Assembly (NCBI GenBank): GCA_038531945.1
Contig: JBCBBH010000001.1
Coordinates: 372,001-436,000 of the forward strand
DNA: 64,000 nucleotides
Origin: CALBPI01 sp038531945
GTDB taxonomy: Bacteria; Pseudomonadota; Gammaproteobacteria; Steroidobacterales; Woeseiaceae
Direction of reading: 5' to 3'
Shown: positions 61,220 to 64,000 of the stretch, one piece after another
Layout of the letters: each line of letters opens with the position of its first letter
Position numbering within the stretch: the first letter of the stretch is position 1
The notes under the pieces: generated by a model
Told to the model about the DNA's origin: nothing
Seen by the model: the letters and a program-made list of their open reading frames with translations, nothing else
Database searches by the model: none
Program-made: the position numbers and the translations under genes

Positions 61220-61957
61220 TTGACTGACCGCGTGAGGGGCTTGCTCAACGGATGGCCAATACTGGTTTACCTCGTACTCTGCCCGACGATGATTTGGCTC
61301 GGTTTTTGGCAGCTCGACAAAAGCCGACAACGCGCTGAAGCGCTCGCAGTGTATGAGACGCAGCGTGAATCGAATCGGATTGTGGATGCGGCGCTCGCAC
61401 GCGCCGACCGACCGTTTGTCGCGGTTCGCGCAGTTGGCGCTTTCACCGATTCTCGCCAGATCCTGATTGACAATATTGTGCGGAACGGCCGCGTCGGTGT
61501 TTATGTTCTGGCGCCGTTTGAGCTGACCGATGGACAGCGCGTCTTGATCAACCGCGGGTGGGTCGCACTCAGCGCTCAACGAACGGTAGACACGGATCTC
61601 AGTCTTCCAGCAGGAGAACAGATCATTTCGGGTCGCGTCGGACGCTTGCCGTCCGGCGGTTTGAAGCTCGGGGATAATCCAACGGCTTCCGACAGTTGGC
61701 CATTACTGATGGTTTTTCCAACGATGGACGAGGTTGAGGCCCTGCTGGACCACAGTTTCATCGACTGGGTCCTTCTGCAGGAAGAGCCCAACCCGAATCA
61801 GACGGCGTTTGAACAAGAGTGGACACCTGGTGGACTACCGCCCGAACGCCACATGGGGTATGCCGTGCAATGGTTCGCTATGTCGATCGCACTTACACTA
61901 TTGATGCTCTTCGCATGGCGCCGGACAAGGAAGCGAAAAACCCGTGAATCAACCTGA
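61220..61957 (+). CDS. SURF1 family cytochrome oxidase assembly protein
   Basis: A 245-residue protein with one N-terminal and one C-terminal membrane helix and the SURF1 phrases LGFWQLDKSRQR, RQILIDNIVRNGRVGVYVLAPF, VLINRGWV and YAVQWFAMS. It aids haem a insertion. The start is TTG 61220 or GTG 61232. It overlaps the next gene by 14 bp. Confidence 0.93.
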   Translation: MTDRVRGLLNGWPILVYLVLCPTMIWLGFWQLDKSRQRAEALAVYETQRESNRIVDAALARADRPFVAVRAVGAFTDSRQILIDNIVRNGRVGVYVLAPFELTDGQRVLINRGWVALSAQRTVDTDLSLPAGEQIISGRVGRLPSGGLKLGDNPTASDSWPLLMVFPTMDEVEALLDHSFIDWVLLQEEPNPNQTAFEQEWTPGGLPPERHMGYAVQWFAMSIALTLLMLFAWRRTRKRKTREST

Positions 61958-62501
61958 CCCTAAACTCGCAAAACGCGGCAAGACACAGTTCCTGTTGCTC
62001 GCGCTTGTGTTCTTCGGACCGCTAGCGGCCGCAGTGGCGCTGTATTACACCGGCAATATCCGCGGTGGGCAGGTCAACTATGGCGAGCTCCTGGAACCGG
62101 CTTTGTCACTGGACGAGAAATTACACTTCGACACAGGAACTCGAGGTAGGTGGACACTGCTTCTTGTCGTCGGTGGCGCGTGCGAAGAAACGTGCGAGAA
62201 AACTCTGATCGACCTCAGACAGATTCGTCTGGCAACCGGCCGCGAAATCGAGCGAATTGAGCGGATGGTCGTCAGCGACGAACCAATCGCGGCTGAGGTC
62301 ATCGAAGCGCATCCGGGGTTACATGTTATTGGTCCTGGCGAGAACGTGGCGTTAATCAGCGCGATTCAGCCGCTGCAACGCGAGCGAGTCTACATCATCG
62401 ACCCCGTCGGTAACGTCATTTTGAGCTATCCGACACAACCGGAACGCAAACCGTTTCTGAAAGATCTGCGCAAACTGCTCAAATTGTCGAGGATCGGTTA
62501 A
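61944..62501 (+). CDS. SCO-like membrane-anchored protein lacking the copper-binding histidine
   Basis: A 185-residue protein from GTG 61944 with one N-terminal membrane helix (FLLLALVFFGPLAAAVALYY) and a thioredoxin-like periplasmic domain. It has a CxxxC motif (GACEETCEK) at the position of the SCO copper/redox site and the late YIIDPVGNVILSYP phrase of SCO proteins. The His that normally lies just before that phrase is not visible (SAIQPLQRER). It may act in thiol reduction of oxidase subunit II rather than copper transfer. It overlaps SURF1 by 14 bp. Confidence 0.78.
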   Translation: MNQPDPKLAKRGKTQFLLLALVFFGPLAAAVALYYTGNIRGGQVNYGELLEPALSLDEKLHFDTGTRGRWTLLLVVGGACEETCEKTLIDLRQIRLATGREIERIERMVVSDEPIAAEVIEAHPGLHVIGPGENVALISAIQPLQRERVYIIDPVGNVILSYPTQPERKPFLKDLRKLLKLSRIG

Positions 62502-62507
62502 CCGACA

Positions 62508-64000
62508 ATGCACCGAACGCCCACAACCGGAGTCCTGCTATGGACCGGCCTTGTCGGGTATGCGCTGTTGCTCATCGCCGAGCGCTTTATATTCGTTCCC
62601 GGACCGAACATCACGGTCGCATGGCTCGGGACGGGCTGGTTAGCAGCAGGACTGGTCGTACACCATGTCAGAGTGTGGCCACTCGGCCTCAGCATCACGT
62701 TCTTTATGACCATCGTTTGGTATTTGACCATCTACGACAGTTTGTTGACGGACGCTTTATGGGCCGCCACTTCGACCCTGCTTACCGCCCTGATGATCGG
62801 TGGATCCGTCGAACTCTTTCTCCGACCCGAGCACAGAGGCGCCGTCGCGCAGTACATATTTCCGTTGATGGCATTAATGACATTCCTGACTATGGTCGGG
62901 TATGGGCTCGGCTCGTATTGGTGGCTCACAGACCGATACTCTGTCGAAGACTCCCCGCTTGCCAACGCCCTTGGCATCTGTATTGGCTCAGCCACAGCCG
63001 CGAGTGTCGGAATTCTGCTCGGTATGCCGGTACGGCGCGGCTTGCGCCGCTCCACGGGCCGCTGGTTCATGACACTACTCGCGACAGCCGTGTTGATGGT
63101 GAGCGCATCGGTTGCGGTCGCGCGTTTCCCGCAGAACTGGTTCGAAATTCTGGAGCCCTACCAGTACACGTGGCGAACACTCGCGGTTTGCGGCGGCGTC
63201 TTGCTGACGCTTATTGCCGGTCCCGTGCAGGTCGCCGTGACGCTGCTGGTCATGGTCATCGTGGTCGGTGCGCTCCTGAAAGAGCGCGTGCTCTCTTTGC
63301 CGAATGCTCAGGAAGGGCTGGTCGTGTTCGTGGAGGGGCAGGCCCTGATCGTCGCGATCACGGCGATCACATTGCTGTGCACTGCGCTGATGAACAGCCA
63401 GCGCCGGACGCGACGGTTGGCGGGAGCGAACCGCGAGATCGCACAATGGGTCCAGCAGGCACACGCTAATATTCCGAAGCATCTCGTACATGCAAGAATT
63501 TCACAGATCGAGCGCGCATTGGCGGTTGCAGGCGACTACTGCGGCGCCTCGGTCTGCGCTATTTATCACTGCGAAGCACTGTCACGGGATGAAATCGTTC
63601 TGAGTATTGAACAGGTATGGACGAGTGCTGACGATCCGTCCGTCTCCACGAGCGTTCTCTCGCCGACCATCGACTCTCGACAGCATTTGGGTTTGCGTGA
63701 CCAACTCTTAAAGCGGGAATTGTGGTTTCTGCAGGCGGAGTCCAAGTCACGCACCTCCTGGGCAACCGCTTTTGTGGAGGACTTACGACTGCAGGTCAGC
63801 ATCATGCCGATGGCGTTCGACGGCGCGTTGGTCGGTGTGCTGGTCATGGTCAGTCACCCTCGCGCGCGAATCCGGGATTTCGATGTCGACTCGCTGCTGG
63901 GGACGATTCGCGATCATTATCTTGGCTACCACAACCATGCGGCAGCGGTTCGTTCGATGTCGCTGTATCAAAAGCAGCTCCGCGAACTTACTGCGAGGCT
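62508..64000 (+). CDS. Multipass membrane sensor with GAF-like domain (3' partial)
   Basis: An uninterrupted frame from ATG 62508 runs off the right edge (497 residues visible). Residues about 8-296 form eight or nine membrane helices in a MASE1-like pattern (FVPGPNITVAWLGTGW). A short helical linker (NSQRRTRRLAGANREIAQWV) follows. Residues about 325-475 look like a GAF domain, ending GALVGVLVMVSHPRARIRDFDVDSLLG. The last visible residues (YQKQLRELTAR) would fit the coiled coil before a histidine kinase or GGDEF module, which is not in the window. It starts 6 bp after the SCO-like gene, so it is linked to the oxidase assembly genes. Confidence 0.72.
   Translation, partial: MHRTPTTGVLLWTGLVGYALLLIAERFIFVPGPNITVAWLGTGWLAAGLVVHHVRVWPLGLSITFFMTIVWYLTIYDSLLTDALWAATSTLLTALMIGGSVELFLRPEHRGAVAQYIFPLMALMTFLTMVGYGLGSYWWLTDRYSVEDSPLANALGICIGSATAASVGILLGMPVRRGLRRSTGRWFMTLLATAVLMVSASVAVARFPQNWFEILEPYQYTWRTLAVCGGVLLTLIAGPVQVAVTLLVMVIVVGALLKERVLSLPNAQEGLVVFVEGQALIVAITAITLLCTALMNSQRRTRRLAGANREIAQWVQQAHANIPKHLVHARISQIERALAVAGDYCGASVCAIYHCEALSRDEIVLSIEQVWTSADDPSVSTSVLSPTIDSRQHLGLRDQLLKRELWFLQAESKSRTSWATAFVEDLRLQVSIMPMAFDGALVGVLVMVSHPRARIRDFDVDSLLGTIRDHYLGYHNHAAAVRSMSLYQKQLRELTAR

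Noticed and set aside
62540..63469. A 309-codon plus-strand frame rich in Arg and Cys near the right edge.
   Set aside because: It overlaps the membrane-sensor frame that starts at 62508, which has clear transmembrane and GAF-like character and stays open to the edge.
1..64000. Search by eye for tRNA, rRNA, CRISPR repeats, transposase or integrase genes and phage modules.
   Set aside because: None was found; gene content and spacing are those of a stable core region.

Overview
This window looks like core chromosome from an aerobic, type IV-piliated Gammaproteobacterium. The evidence is ubiquinone genes (ubiC, ubiA), an aa3-type cytochrome c oxidase cluster, OxyR, a divergent pilMNOPQ/mrcA pair followed by aroK-aroB, and the run yicC-gmk-rpoZ-spoT-ridA-recG. 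G+C is fairly high and genes are tightly packed, with many 4-bp stop/start overlaps. An ECF sigma factor of the kinase-linked type, a Ser/Thr kinase with a helical-repeat C-terminus, a DUF1800/DUF1501 pair and a PYROXD2-like oxidoreductase would suit a marine lineage near Woeseiales/Steroidobacterales, but that placement is inference only. I see no rRNA, tRNA, CRISPR array, insertion sequence, integrase or prophage.

Layout. 1-3.0 kb: 3' part of a membrane Ser/Thr kinase, a secreted two-repeat protein of unknown function, and an ECF sigma factor. 3.0-7.7 kb: engB, a dihaem cytochrome c4, a lipoprotein DsbA, a YafK-like L,D-transpeptidase and a degenerate HD-GYP protein. 7.8-17.7 kb: a PYROXD2-like oxidoreductase, an M20 peptidase, an NnrU-like membrane protein, a large lipoprotein, an iodotyrosine-deiodinase-like flavoprotein, YcgN, then the overlapping set photolyase-oxyR-membrane protein. 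17.7-23.3 kb: ybbP-ybbA diverging from tesA-fadD. 23.3-34.3 kb (minus strand): pilMNOPQ, a strong terminator, then aroK-aroB-dgt-pyrF-hemE-DUF445. 34.6-42.2 kb: mrcA (PBP1A), a conserved unknown, gltA, rpmE, a 374-bp spacer with DnaA-box-like sequences, and hemW-rdgB-rph. 42.2-51.2 kb: a PP2C phosphatase, then yicC-gmk-rpoZ-spoT-ridA-recG-ubiC-ubiA. 51.2-56.7 kb: exported DUF1501/DUF1800 proteins behind CRP-like palindromes, comF, a BioC-like methyltransferase and a DUF2244 protein. 56.8-64 kb: coxB-coxA-small protein-ctaG-coxC, a terminator, a DUF2909 protein, SURF1, an SCO-like protein, and the start of a membrane sensor with a GAF-like domain that runs off the window.

Most of the content is ordinary housekeeping. 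The signals I would check first are the DnaA-box cluster upstream of rpmE, the bacterial iodotyrosine-deiodinase-like enzyme with its substrate triad intact, the double CRP-like palindromes before the DUF1800/DUF1501 pair, the duplicated-motif secreted protein between kinase and sigma factor, and the sensor next to the oxidase genes. I found no clear, self-contained, previously undescribed system.
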